Positions 44,403-53,274 of a stretch of DNA of 64,000 nt are shown piece after piece (positions within the stretch are counted from its first letter, which is position 1; every line of letters begins with the position of its first letter). The notes under the pieces were generated by a model, which searched no databases, was not told the DNA's origin, and was given only the letters and a program-made list of their open reading frames with translations. The translations under genes were made by a program, and so were the position numbers. This DNA comes from Novosphingobium sp. (lineage in GTDB: Bacteria > Pseudomonadota > Alphaproteobacteria > Sphingomonadales > Sphingomonadaceae): NCBI RefSeq assembly GCF_027489515.1, contig NZ_JAIXZS010000052.1, positions 1 to 64,000 on the forward strand. Direction: 5' to 3'.

Positions 44403-44924
44403 ATGCGGGGCGCCGCGCTCCTGCTGGCGCTGGCCGCCATGCCCGTTTCAGCGCAGGCGCGCCCGCCCCAGGCGCTCGCCTGCGCTGTCATCGCCGCACC
44501 CGAGGGGCTCGACGCGCAGCTTGCGGACAGCATGCTCACCCTCGATGCCGAGCGCAGCAAGCCCGCGCTCGATACGCTCCACGCCCTCGTCGATCGCTGC
44601 GCGGCTGACCAGTTCCTTGGCGACAAGGAGCGCGAGGCCTACTTCAGCTACGTGCTAGGCCGCATGGCGCGTGACGGGTTGGATGGGCGGCTCAAGGGCG
44701 AAGGCATCCCGTCCGATCTGATCGACAAGGCGCTCGATATCGGCCCTGGCAACGCCAACAATCCTGCAACCCAAGTGACCCAGGGCGATCTGCGCCGCGT
44801 CGCCACCGCGCTCACCGAGGATGGCCGCGATCCGGCCAAGGTTACCCCCGTCGGATGGGGCCTGATTACCGCATGGATCGCCGCCACCGCGCAGATGTTC
44901 GACGCGCTGCGCGTGCTGGATTGA
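44403..44924 (+). CDS. Secreted hypothetical protein, 173 aa
   Basis: The protein has a signal peptide (MRGAALLLALAAMPVSAQAR) and a helical mature domain with one Cys pair candidate (LACAVIAA, LVDRCAADQ). It starts 5 bases after fabG and so appears in the fabDG operon, in place of acpP. No motif is recognised. Confidence 0.7.
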   Translation: MRGAALLLALAAMPVSAQARPPQALACAVIAAPEGLDAQLADSMLTLDAERSKPALDTLHALVDRCAADQFLGDKEREAYFSYVLGRMARDGLDGRLKGEGIPSDLIDKALDIGPGNANNPATQVTQGDLRRVATALTEDGRDPAKVTPVGWGLITAWIAATAQMFDALRVLD

Positions 44925-45094
44925 GCCTGCGGGCCGGACACGCCGTTTTCGCTGCATTTATGCACAGCTTCGCCGCCGCGGATGCGCCTTGCGCTTGCCC
45001 GCGGCGGGGCGCGCGTTAAGGAAGATGGTCCAGCAACAACCCGTTCCCTCGCGCGATTCCTTGGCGTGCGGGAATGCCAGCTAGAAGGCCCTGA

Positions 45095-45115
45095 CCGGTC
45101 CTGCATGCGGACCGG
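45095..45115 (+). promoter_or_regulatory. Hairpin in the dnaN leader
   Basis: CCGGTCC and GGACCGG form a perfect 7-bp stem with the loop TGCATGC, ending 25 bases before the dnaN start. The 216-base gap holds no other clear element. It could be an attenuator, an RNA leader or a protein site. Confidence 0.35.
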
Positions 45116-45140
45116 CCCGGGCAGGGGACACGAGACGAGA

Positions 45141-46268
45141 ATGAAGGCCACGATCGAACGCGCGACCTTGCTACGCTGCCTGTCCCACGTGCAATCGGTG
45201 GTGGAGCGGCGCAACACCATTCCGATCCTCTCGAACGTGCTGATCGAGGCGTCGCCCGATGGCTCGGTCCGTCTCATGGCGACCGATCTTGATCTCCAGA
45301 TCATCGAGACGATGCCCGCGCGCGAGGTGGAGCGCCCCGGCGCGATCACCGTGTCCGCCCACCTCCTGTTCGATATCGCGCGCAAGTTGCCCGATGGCAG
45401 CCAGGTCAGCCTCGATGCTGCCGAAGGCCGCATGGTCGTCAAGGCCGGGCGCAGCCGCTTCCAGCTGCCCACGCTGCCGCGCGATGATTTCCCGGTGATC
45501 GTCGAGGGTGATCTGCCGACGAGCTTCGAAGTGCCCGCGCGCGTCCTTGCCGAGCTGATCGACCGCACGCGCTTCGCGATCTCGACCGAGGAAACCCGCT
45601 ACTACCTCAACGGCATCTTCCTGCACGTTGCCGATGAAGCGCAGCCGGTGCTCAAGGCCGCCGCGACCGACGGCCACCGCCTTGCGCGCTACACCATACC
45701 CCGGCCCGATGGCGCGGAGGGCATGCCCGATGTGATCGTTCCGCGCAAATGCGTGGGCGAACTCAGGAAGCTCCTCGAAGACGTGCTCGATACTGCCGTC
45801 CTCGTTGACCTGTCCGCCAGCAAGGTGCGTTTCACCCTCGGCGGCGAACACGGTGTCGTCCTCACCAGCAAGCTGATTGACGGCACATTCCCCGATTACA
45901 GCCGCGTGATCCCCACTGGCAACGACAAGCTGCTCCGCCTCGATCCGCGCAGCTTCTTTGAAGGCGTGGACCGTGTCGCCACGATCGCCACCGAAAAGAC
46001 CCGTGCGGTGAAGATGGCGCTTGAGAACGACAAGGTCACGCTCTCGGTCACCAGCCCGGAAAACGGCACCGCGGCGGAAGAAATCGCCGCCGAGTACCGC
46101 GCGGCGGGCTTCGAGATCGGCTTCAACGCCAATTATCTCAAGGATATCCTCAGCCAGATCGACGGCGACATGGTCGAGCTCCACCTCGCCGACGCCGGGG
46201 CGCCTACGCTGATCCGCAAGGATGACAAGTCGGCCGCGCTCTATGTGCTGATGCCGATGCGGGTGTGA
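45141..46268 (+). CDS. dnaN: DNA polymerase III beta clamp
   Basis: This 375-residue sliding clamp has the three-domain DnaN pattern: N-terminal MKATIERATLLRCLSHVQSV, central ISTEETRYYLNGIFL and C-terminal NANYLKDIL plus the MPMRV end. It holds the polymerase on DNA as a dimeric ring. dnaA and recF are not next to it, so it is not in a dnaA-dnaN-recF origin cluster here. The ATG start at 45141 is set by homology; a longer upstream frame has no similarity. Confidence 0.97.
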   Translation: MKATIERATLLRCLSHVQSVVERRNTIPILSNVLIEASPDGSVRLMATDLDLQIIETMPAREVERPGAITVSAHLLFDIARKLPDGSQVSLDAAEGRMVVKAGRSRFQLPTLPRDDFPVIVEGDLPTSFEVPARVLAELIDRTRFAISTEETRYYLNGIFLHVADEAQPVLKAAATDGHRLARYTIPRPDGAEGMPDVIVPRKCVGELRKLLEDVLDTAVLVDLSASKVRFTLGGEHGVVLTSKLIDGTFPDYSRVIPTGNDKLLRLDPRSFFEGVDRVATIATEKTRAVKMALENDKVTLSVTSPENGTAAEEIAAEYRAAGFEIGFNANYLKDILSQIDGDMVELHLADAGAPTLIRKDDKSAALYVLMPMRV

Positions 46269-46418
46269 GCCGGGCAGGCAGCTGCAGCTTGTCGCATTGG
46301 CGCAAACATTGCCGAGGCAAGCGATGAGCACTCCGTAGTTACACGGGATTGCCCCTTAGAGCATGCGCTGTCTTTGTATCGTAATATTGCTGGGTCGTTT
46401 TCTAATGAGGACAGACCC

Positions 46419-47834
46419 ATGGAACCGAGCGATATTGCTGCCAAGCTTGCCTTCTTTTCGATCGGACAGGACGATCGCGTCCAGTTCCCCGCCATTGGCA
46501 AGGCTGTCGCGTCGGCGGGTCCCAAGGCGCTAGACGGCCTCTATGATCGCATTGCCGCGACGCCCGAGACGGCACGCCATTTTGCGTCGCGGGCTGCCAT
46601 GGAGTCTGCGCGGATCAAGCAGATCGAGCATTGGCATGCGCTGTTCTCCGGTGGTGCCACGGCAGAATACTTCCAGCGCGCTGAGAAGGTCGGCAAGGTC
46701 CATGCCCGCATCGGCCTCTCGCCGCAGTGGTATATCGGCGCCTATGCAAGCGTCCTTGGCCCGATCATCGGGAAGATGGCCGGCCCCCTCGCGCGTGGAC
46801 AGGCAAAGCGCATCGCCACGCTGGTCAAGATGGCGCTGCTCGACATGGAGATCGCGGTCGAGACCTACTTCGCCGTCGAGGAAGAGCGCCGCAGCGCGGT
46901 GATCGATGCGCTCGGCGCCGCGCTCCAGCGCATGACCGACGGCGATTTCGGCACCAAACTCGAACAGCTGCCGCCAGAGTTTGCTGCGATCCATCACAAT
47001 TTCGAGACCATGCGCGCGCAGGTCGGCAGCGCGCTCGGCGATGTGGCGCAGACCTCTCACGCGGTCGACCTCGGCGCTCAGGAAATCCGCCAGGCCTCGG
47101 ACGATCTGGCGCGCCGCACCGAACAGCAGGCTGCCAGCCTCGAGGAAGCTTCCGCCGCGATGACTTCGCTCGCCGCCAGCGTCGGTAGCACGGCGGGTGA
47201 CGCCGCCCATCTCCACGATTCGGTGCAAGCCGCGCACGGCGACGCCCAGGCCGGCGGCAGTGTGGTCGAGGAAGCAGTCCATGCGATGACCGACATTCAC
47301 GATTCCGCGCAGGAAATCGGCAAGATCATTGCTACGATCGATGGGATCGCGTTCCAGACCAATCTGCTGGCTCTGAATGCCGGGGTCGAGGCGGCGCGGG
47401 CGGGAGACGCGGGACGCGGCTTTGCCGTGGTCGCGAATGAAGTGCGGGCGCTCGCCCAGCGCTCCGCCGAAGCCGCACTCGATATCAAGACCCTGATCGG
47501 CCAGAGCTCGCTGCAGGTCGAGCGCGGCGTCGCACTGGTCGGCCAGACCGGTGATACTTTTGCGCGTATTGTCGGCAAGGTGGGCGAGATTGCCAGCCTT
47601 GCCAGCAACATTGCCTCCGCTGCCAGCGCGCAGGCCGCCAATATCGGCAACGTTCGCGAGACTGTTCGCGAACTTGATGTCATGACCCAGCAGAATGCGG
47701 CGATGGTGGAACAGGCGACGGCCGCCTCGCGCAACCTTGCTGGCGAGGCAGACCGCATGGCCGCGCTGGTCGGGCGCTTCGCGCTGGAGGATCGAAAGCC
47801 CCCTGGCGCACCCCTCCTCATGCAAGCGGCTTGA
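46419..47834 (+). CDS. Globin-coupled methyl-accepting chemotaxis protein (copy 1)
   Basis: The 471-residue soluble receptor carries an N-terminal globin sensor domain (1-150) with the proximal haem His95 in [23 protein letters not shown]-like linker with [10 protein letters not shown] follows, then an MCP signalling hairpin with the [20 protein letters not shown] tip. No transmembrane segment is seen, as in HemAT. It probably senses oxygen and drives aerotaxis through CheA/CheW, none of which is nearby. The ATG at 46419 has GAGGAC upstream. Confidence 0.92.
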   Translation: MEPSDIAAKLAFFSIGQDDRVQFPAIGKAVASAGPKALDGLYDRIAATPETARHFASRAAMESARIKQIEHWHALFSGGATAEYFQRAEKVGKVHARIGLSPQWYIGAYASVLGPIIGKMAGPLARGQAKRIATLVKMALLDMEIAVETYFAVEEERRSAVIDALGAALQRMTDGDFGTKLEQLPPEFAAIHHNFETMRAQVGSALGDVAQTSHAVDLGAQEIRQASDDLARRTEQQAASLEEASAAMTSLAASVGSTAGDAAHLHDSVQAAHGDAQAGGSVVEEAVHAMTDIHDSAQEIGKIIATIDGIAFQTNLLALNAGVEAARAGDAGRGFAVVANEVRALAQRSAEAALDIKTLIGQSSLQVERGVALVGQTGDTFARIVGKVGEIASLASNIASAASAQAANIGNVRETVRELDVMTQQNAAMVEQATAASRNLAGEADRMAALVGRFALEDRKPPGAPLLMQAA

Positions 47835-47954
47835 TTTAATTCCTTAATCCGACTGATTTGGTCCACTCCGGGTTTTCCCCGAAGCCGAACGATCCATCAT
47901 GGCAGGACTTTGCCAATACCAACGGGGGGCAATTCAACCCCCGGGGGGAGCCGC

Positions 47955-49367
47955 ATGGATCACCAAGACGTCAGCCGCAAAGTCGCGTTCTTCAACATTG
48001 CAGAAGATGATACAGCTCGTTTTGCGGAAGCGGGCCGGCAGATCAAACGTCACGCACCGGCTGCGCTGGAACGGCTCTATCGCCAGATCGCGGCGACGCC
48101 TGAGACCGCCGGCTTCTTCTCTTCGCGCGCGATGATGGATCACGCCAAGGCCAAGCAGCTTGAGCACTGGGCGGAAATGTTCTCGCGCCGGGTCGATGCG
48201 CATACCTTCGAAAGCGGTGCCAAGATCGGCCATGTCCACTCGCGCATCGGGCTGGAACCGCAGTTCTACATCGGCGCCTATGCGGCTGTGCTCGATGAAG
48301 TCGTTGTCGCGATGTCGGGCGTGATGGGCCGCCGCCAGGCGCGGATCATCGGGACCCTGATCAAGATGGCCATGCTCGACATGGACATTGCGCTCTCGAC
48401 CTACTTCGAGGCTGCCGAGAAGAAGGCGCGCGCGCTGGTGACCGAGACGCTTGGCACCGCGCTGCGCCGCATGGCCCAGGGCGATTTCTCGACGCCGCTC
48501 GAAGCACTCGGGCCCGGCTATGAAGAGGTTCATCACGATTTCGAGGAGATGCGCCGGAAGGTTGGCGAAACGCTGCTGCAGACCGGGGCGGCGTCAGAAG
48601 CGGTCGATGTGGGCGCGCGCGATATTCGCCAGGCTTCGCTCGATCTCTCCCGCCGGACCGAGCAGCAGGCCGCCAGCCTCGAACAGGCCTCAGCCGCAAC
48701 CGCCAATCTTTCGGATTCCGTGGCGCGCACCGCCAAGGACGCAGCGCACATGCATGATTCGATCGCGCAGGCCCACACCGAGGCGCAGGCAGGCGGTGCG
48801 GTTGTCGAGGATGCCGTCGGCGCCATGCGCGATATTCGCGATTCCGCACAGGAGATCGGCCAGATCATCGCCCTGATCGACGGCATTGCCTTCCAGACCA
48901 ACCTCCTCGCCCTCAACGCGGGCGTCGAAGCGGCGCGCGCCGGGGAGGCCGGGCGCGGCTTCGCCGTAGTTGCCAACGAAGTGCGGGCGCTGGCCCAACG
49001 CTCGGCTGATGCGGCACTCGATATCAAGAAGCTGATCAGCGAGAGCGCGAGCCAGGTCGAGCGCGGGGTCGAACTGGTCGGCCAGACCGGCGATACCTTT
49101 GCGCGTATCGTCAACAAGGTGGGCGAAGTGGCCGCGCTTGCCAGCACGATCGCCAGCGCGGCGAGCGAGCAGGCGACCAACATCAGCGACGTGCGCGAGA
49201 CGGTGCGCGAACTCGACCGCATGACTCAGCAGAATGCCGCCATGGTCGAGGAAGCGAGCGCCGCGTCCAACAGCCTCGCAAGCGAAGCCGACCGCATGGC
49301 GAGCCTCGTCAGCTTCTTCAAACTGGAAAACGCGAACAAGCTGCATGTGCTGAAGCGCGCTGCCTGA
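47955..49367 (+). CDS. Globin-coupled methyl-accepting chemotaxis protein (copy 2)
   Basis: The 470-residue product has the same architecture as copy 1 and follows it by 120 bases: globin domain with proximal His95 in HVHSRIGLEPQFYIGAYA, a HAMP-like region and the identical [20 protein letters not shown] tip. The sensor halves differ more than the signalling halves, consistent with a tandem duplication and later change of ligand affinity. The start is the ATG at 47955 after a GGGGGGAG ribosome site. Confidence 0.92.
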   Translation: MDHQDVSRKVAFFNIAEDDTARFAEAGRQIKRHAPAALERLYRQIAATPETAGFFSSRAMMDHAKAKQLEHWAEMFSRRVDAHTFESGAKIGHVHSRIGLEPQFYIGAYAAVLDEVVVAMSGVMGRRQARIIGTLIKMAMLDMDIALSTYFEAAEKKARALVTETLGTALRRMAQGDFSTPLEALGPGYEEVHHDFEEMRRKVGETLLQTGAASEAVDVGARDIRQASLDLSRRTEQQAASLEQASAATANLSDSVARTAKDAAHMHDSIAQAHTEAQAGGAVVEDAVGAMRDIRDSAQEIGQIIALIDGIAFQTNLLALNAGVEAARAGEAGRGFAVVANEVRALAQRSADAALDIKKLISESASQVERGVELVGQTGDTFARIVNKVGEVAALASTIASAASEQATNISDVRETVRELDRMTQQNAAMVEEASAASNSLASEADRMASLVSFFKLENANKLHVLKRAA

Positions 49368-49407
49368 CCTTCAGGCAGCGCGCCCCAATGCAGCAGATGG
49401 CATCGCT

Positions 49408-50421
49408 TCAGATATCGACGACGATCTTGCCAAAGTGGGTGTTGCTCGCCTGATGCCGGAAGGCATCGGCGAGGCCCGCCAGCGGGAAGTGGCTGTCGAT
49501 CACCGGCCTGATGCCATTGGCTTCCACCCCGGCAATCATGTCGAGCTGCATCGCGCGTGAGCCGACGGTCAGCCCCTGCACGCGCAGGTTCTTCGCCATC
49601 AGCAGCGCGGTCTGCACCGGCCCGGCAAAGCCCGCCAGCACACCGATCAGCGCGACATGGCCGCCCACGCGGCTCGCCATCATCGACTGATCCAGCGTGC
49701 CCGCGCCGCCGATTTCGACAACGCAGTCCACGCCTGCGCCGCCGGTCAGCTCAAGCGCCTTAACGCCCCAGGCCGGGACGTCCTTGTAGTTGATAAGCTC
49801 GTCTGCCCCGAGCGCGCGCATCCGCTCGAGCTTGGCATCGGATGAGCTGGTCGCGATGACTCGCGCGCCCGCCGCCTTGGCAAACTGGAGCGCAAAGACC
49901 GACACGCCGCCGGTGCCCTGAACCAGCACGGTCGAGCCGGGCTTGACCACACCGTCCACGAACAGCGCCCGCCACGCAGTCAGCCCCGCACACGTCAGGG
50001 TGGCCGCTTCGGCGGCGGAATAGCCCTTGGGCACGCGGGTAAACCAATTGGCTGAGGCGACGATTTCTTCGCGCGCATAGCCGTCGATCCCATCACCCGG
50101 CACTGTGGTGAAGGCGGTTGCGGGCGGGGTTCCGTCGTCCCAGTTGGTGAAGAAGGTCGACACGACGAGATCGCCGGGTGCGTAGCCAGTCACGCCTTCG
50201 CCCACCGCCACGACTTCGCCGGCGCCGTCCGACATCGGAATGCGCCCGGCGGGGGCGGGCAGCATGCCCGTGACCACCGCGAAGTCATGGAAATTGAGCG
50301 AGGAGGCGCGCAGCCGCACGCGGATCTCGCCGGGACCGGGATCGCCGCAATCGGGGAGCTGATCGAGATAGAGGCTGTCGAGGGTCGCCGGGGCGCCGAT
50401 GCGGATCGCGGCATTGCTCAT
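49408..50421 (-). CDS. Zinc-independent MDR alcohol dehydrogenase / quinone reductase family
   Basis: The 337-residue medium-chain reductase has the N-terminal substrate domain LRASSLNFHDFAVVTG and the coenzyme-binding GTGGVSVFALQFAKAAGA. It lacks the zinc-ligand pattern of classic ADH. It reduces or oxidises a carbonyl or enone with NADP(H). Its start overlaps the end of the amidohydrolase gene as ATGA, so the two are co-translated. Confidence 0.88.
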   Translation of the reverse strand: MSNAAIRIGAPATLDSLYLDQLPDCGDPGPGEIRVRLRASSLNFHDFAVVTGMLPAPAGRIPMSDGAGEVVAVGEGVTGYAPGDLVVSTFFTNWDDGTPPATAFTTVPGDGIDGYAREEIVASANWFTRVPKGYSAAEAATLTCAGLTAWRALFVDGVVKPGSTVLVQGTGGVSVFALQFAKAAGARVIATSSSDAKLERMRALGADELINYKDVPAWGVKALELTGGAGVDCVVEIGGAGTLDQSMMASRVGGHVALIGVLAGFAGPVQTALLMAKNLRVQGLTVGSRAMQLDMIAGVEANGIRPVIDSHFPLAGLADAFRHQASNTHFGKIVVDI

Positions 50422-52166
50422 TCTGCGGCCTCCAGCATTTCGGCCTGTTGCGGCCCGCGCACCAGCACGCCGGGTACTGCACCCGTCCAGGTGCCGTTCT
50501 CGAAGGTCACTTCGCCGGACTTGATCGTGTAGAGATAGCCATCCGCCTTCTGCAGCAGCCGCTTGCCGCCCGCCGGGAGGTCAAACGCCAGCCACGGCTT
50601 GCCGAGCTTCAGCGCCTCCATGTCGATCACGTTGAGGTCGGCGAGCGCGCCCGGCGCGATCACGCCGCGGTCGTTCATGCCATAGAGCCGCGCGGTATCG
50701 TGGCACTGGCGCTTCACCGCCTGCTCGAGGCTGAGCCGCTGCCCGCGCTTGCGATCGCGCACCCAGTGCTGGAGCATGAAGGTGGGCGAGGCCGCATCAC
50801 AGATCGTGCCGCAATGCGCGCCGCCGTCCGAAAGCGAGTTCACGCAGTCGTCGCGCGCCTGCAGTTCCTCGAGGAAATCGAGGTTGCCATCGGCATAGTT
50901 GAGGATCGGCAGGTAGATGAAGCCGGTGCCCTCATCCGCCAGCATCAGGTCGTAGGCATAGCTCTCCGCCGAAACGCCCTTGGCCGCCGCGCGCGCGGCG
51001 ATGCTCGCCTCGGCTTGGGGCTCGTAATCGAACTCGCCGTCCATCTCGTACTGGTTGGCCCAACCTTCGCCGATCACGCGGTAGAGGTGGACGATGTCGG
51101 TATCGGGGTAGACGTTCTTCTCCGAGAGGATGATGTTCTTGAACACCGGATCGGCGAGGTGGATGAGCTGGTCTTCCCACGGCATCGCCGCAAGCGCGGC
51201 CCAGGTCGGCCGGAACATGAAGGGATGTACCGTCCCGCGCCAGTTCATCACGATGCCGTTGCCGCGCAGCGCGATCTGCGCGACGATGTTGGCGCCTGCC
51301 GCGTTCTGGCGGGTCATTTCCTCGATCTGCTCCGAAAGCGGCAGCTCCTTGGCGATCGACTGCAGTGCCGCGAAGGTGACGGGAAGGCCGGTTTCGCGGC
51401 TGAGTGCGCCCATCCAGCCGAACTCGTCCCACTCGCGCTTCATGTCGCTGGCGATCTCGAACACGCCGTGGCCGACGCGGCCCATCGCGCGGCCGATGCG
51501 GATGAGTTCGTCTGCCGTCGCGGTGGTGCCGGGGACAACTTCACCATCTTTACTCTTATGGATGATCGTGCGGCTGCTGGAGAAGCCGAGAGCGCCGGCG
51601 CGGACCCCGTCCTCTACAATTTTCGCCATCTTTTCAATATCTTCATCGGTCGGAATAGCGCCTGGCTGTTCGCGATCACCCAGCACATAGGCGCGCACCG
51701 CGCCGTGCGGAACCTGCGTGGCGACGTCGACGCTGCGGGGCAGGCGCTCCAGCGCATCGAGGTATTCGGGGAAGGTTTCCCAGTCCCACTTGAGCCCTTC
51801 GGCCAGCGCAGTGCCCGGGATATCCTCGACGCCCTCCATCAGGCCGATCAGCCATTCATGCCGGTCCGGCGCCGCAGGCGCGAAACCCACGCCGCAGTTG
51901 CCCATCACCACCGTCGTCACGCCGTGCCACGAACTTGGCGCCATTTCCTGATCCCAGGTCGCCTGCCCATCGTAATGCGTGTGGATGTCGACCCAGCCCG
52001 GCGCGACGACCTTGCCGCCTGCGTCGATCTCGCGCTTTGCCGCGCCCGACACCTTGCCAACGGCGGCGATCAGACCGCCCTGCACGGCAACATCGCCGGT
52101 AAAACGCGGACGGCCTGTACCATCAACGATGGTACCTCCCCGTACGATGAGGTCATAGGTCGGCAT
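50418..52166 (-). CDS. Amidohydrolase, D-aminoacylase-like
   Basis: This 582-residue amidohydrolase has metal ligands in DIHTHYDGQ and a further His in SDGGAHCG. The insertion and C-terminal segment [13 protein letters not shown] suit the N-acyl-D-amino-acid deacylase group. Members hydrolyse N-acyl-D-amino acids; many related sphingomonad genes have no proven substrate. A GAGGAG ribosome site precedes the ATG. About 150 bases near 51530-51680 are less GC-rich. It is the upstream gene of the pair with the MDR reductase. Confidence 0.87.
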   Translation of the reverse strand: MPTYDLIVRGGTIVDGTGRPRFTGDVAVQGGLIAAVGKVSGAAKREIDAGGKVVAPGWVDIHTHYDGQATWDQEMAPSSWHGVTTVVMGNCGVGFAPAAPDRHEWLIGLMEGVEDIPGTALAEGLKWDWETFPEYLDALERLPRSVDVATQVPHGAVRAYVLGDREQPGAIPTDEDIEKMAKIVEDGVRAGALGFSSSRTIIHKSKDGEVVPGTTATADELIRIGRAMGRVGHGVFEIASDMKREWDEFGWMGALSRETGLPVTFAALQSIAKELPLSEQIEEMTRQNAAGANIVAQIALRGNGIVMNWRGTVHPFMFRPTWAALAAMPWEDQLIHLADPVFKNIILSEKNVYPDTDIVHLYRVIGEGWANQYEMDGEFDYEPQAEASIAARAAAKGVSAESYAYDLMLADEGTGFIYLPILNYADGNLDFLEELQARDDCVNSLSDGGAHCGTICDAASPTFMLQHWVRDRKRGQRLSLEQAVKRQCHDTARLYGMNDRGVIAPGALADLNVIDMEALKLGKPWLAFDLPAGGKRLLQKADGYLYTIKSGEVTFENGTWTGAVPGVLVRGPQQAEMLEAAE

Positions 52167-52277
52167 CTTTCGGCTCCTCTATCCCCGCGCGGCCGACTCA
52201 TCGCGGGAGGCCGTCGCGTTTAACTGCCCGATTAAGTCAGAGGATCACGCTGCGGTCAACGCCTGCTTGGGGCCGCG

Positions 52278-53144
52278 TTACGCGTCGAGAAACCCGGTCA
52301 GCTTCTCGATGAAGGCATCCGGACGCGCCAGCATGAACAAGTGCCCGCCGCCCACGGTCATTTCCAACGTGCTGCCGGGAATGGCGTTGTGGAGGAAATG
52401 GGCGTTCGCGGGCGGGACCAGCTGGTCGTCTTCATCGCCCATCACCATGACCGGCATGCTCAGCAGCGGCAGAAACGGCGCGCTGCTCCAACCGGCAAAC
52501 GCGGCGAGCTGACAGCTCCAGCCGAGCGGGGAAGGGGCCGTGGCAGCATTGAGCGAAACTCGGTCCGCGCCGCCGCCGTTGTAGAACATGGCAAGGTTGC
52601 GGCGCAGCGTCTTCTCGACAGAATATTCCATCGGATCAAGCATCTGGCCCAGCAGCGAGGTGTTGCCCGGGATCATCGTGCCGCCCGCTGAAGTTGCCGC
52701 CAGCACCAGCTTGCCGGTGCGCGCGCGGTGCTGGAAGGCGAACTGCTGCACCACTGCGCCGCCCCAGCTGATGCCAAGCAGGTCCACGCTATCGATCCGC
52801 AGCCTATCGAGCAGCGCGGCCAGTGTGAGCGCCATATGCGGAATCGTGTAGGGAAAGATCGGATCGGGCGACTGGCCAATGCCGGGCATGTCGAAGCTGA
52901 TGATCCTGCGGTCCGGCAGGCGGCTCGCCATCGGCTCGAGCATTTCCATGTTCATGCCGATGCCGCTGAGGATCACCAGCGGCCGCAGCGCAGGCCGCGC
53001 GGACGCGCCACGCGTTGCCGGCTGGGCATGCCGCGCGCCTTGCACGTGCCACTGCCCGACCCGAAGGCGCCGTCCGGCAACGCCGATCATCGAAAAGCTG
53101 GCAGTCGTTGCCACGCGAAATCCCCGGGTAATCTGGTAAAACAA
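52278..53144 (-). CDS. Alpha/beta hydrolase, PhaZ-like
   Basis: The 288-residue alpha/beta hydrolase has the nucleophile motif GISWGG, an acid near GDEDDQLVPP and His in GGGHLFML. The pattern VILSGIGMNMEMLEP, then FDMPGIGQSPDP and the GGHLF end resemble intracellular poly(3-hydroxyalkanoate) depolymerases. It may cleave stored PHA or a small ester. The start is TTG at 53144 or GTG at 53114; no ATG is in the early part. It points away from the GGDEF gene. Confidence 0.65.
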   Translation of the reverse strand: MFYQITRGFRVATTASFSMIGVAGRRLRVGQWHVQGARHAQPATRGASARPALRPLVILSGIGMNMEMLEPMASRLPDRRIISFDMPGIGQSPDPIFPYTIPHMALTLAALLDRLRIDSVDLLGISWGGAVVQQFAFQHRARTGKLVLAATSAGGTMIPGNTSLLGQMLDPMEYSVEKTLRRNLAMFYNGGGADRVSLNAATAPSPLGWSCQLAAFAGWSSAPFLPLLSMPVMVMGDEDDQLVPPANAHFLHNAIPGSTLEMTVGGGHLFMLARPDAFIEKLTGFLDA

Positions 53145-53274
53145 CGGATCGGCGCCGCCCCTAGCATCTGGGCAAGACCAGTGAAAGCAAACCTAAGGAA
53201 ATCTGCGGAAAAAAGGTCCGATCTGGGCGCGCGCTTAACGGTTTCTCAAAGCAGTTAAGCGCAATTGACGTTTG

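Noticed and set aside
44925..45140. Chromosomal replication origin next to dnaN
   Set aside because: No dnaA gene, DnaA-box cluster or AT-rich unwinding region is seen.
50448..52223. A 591-codon open frame antisense to the amidohydrolase
   Set aside because: The minus strand has the amidohydrolase metal motifs; the plus frame is a composition shadow.
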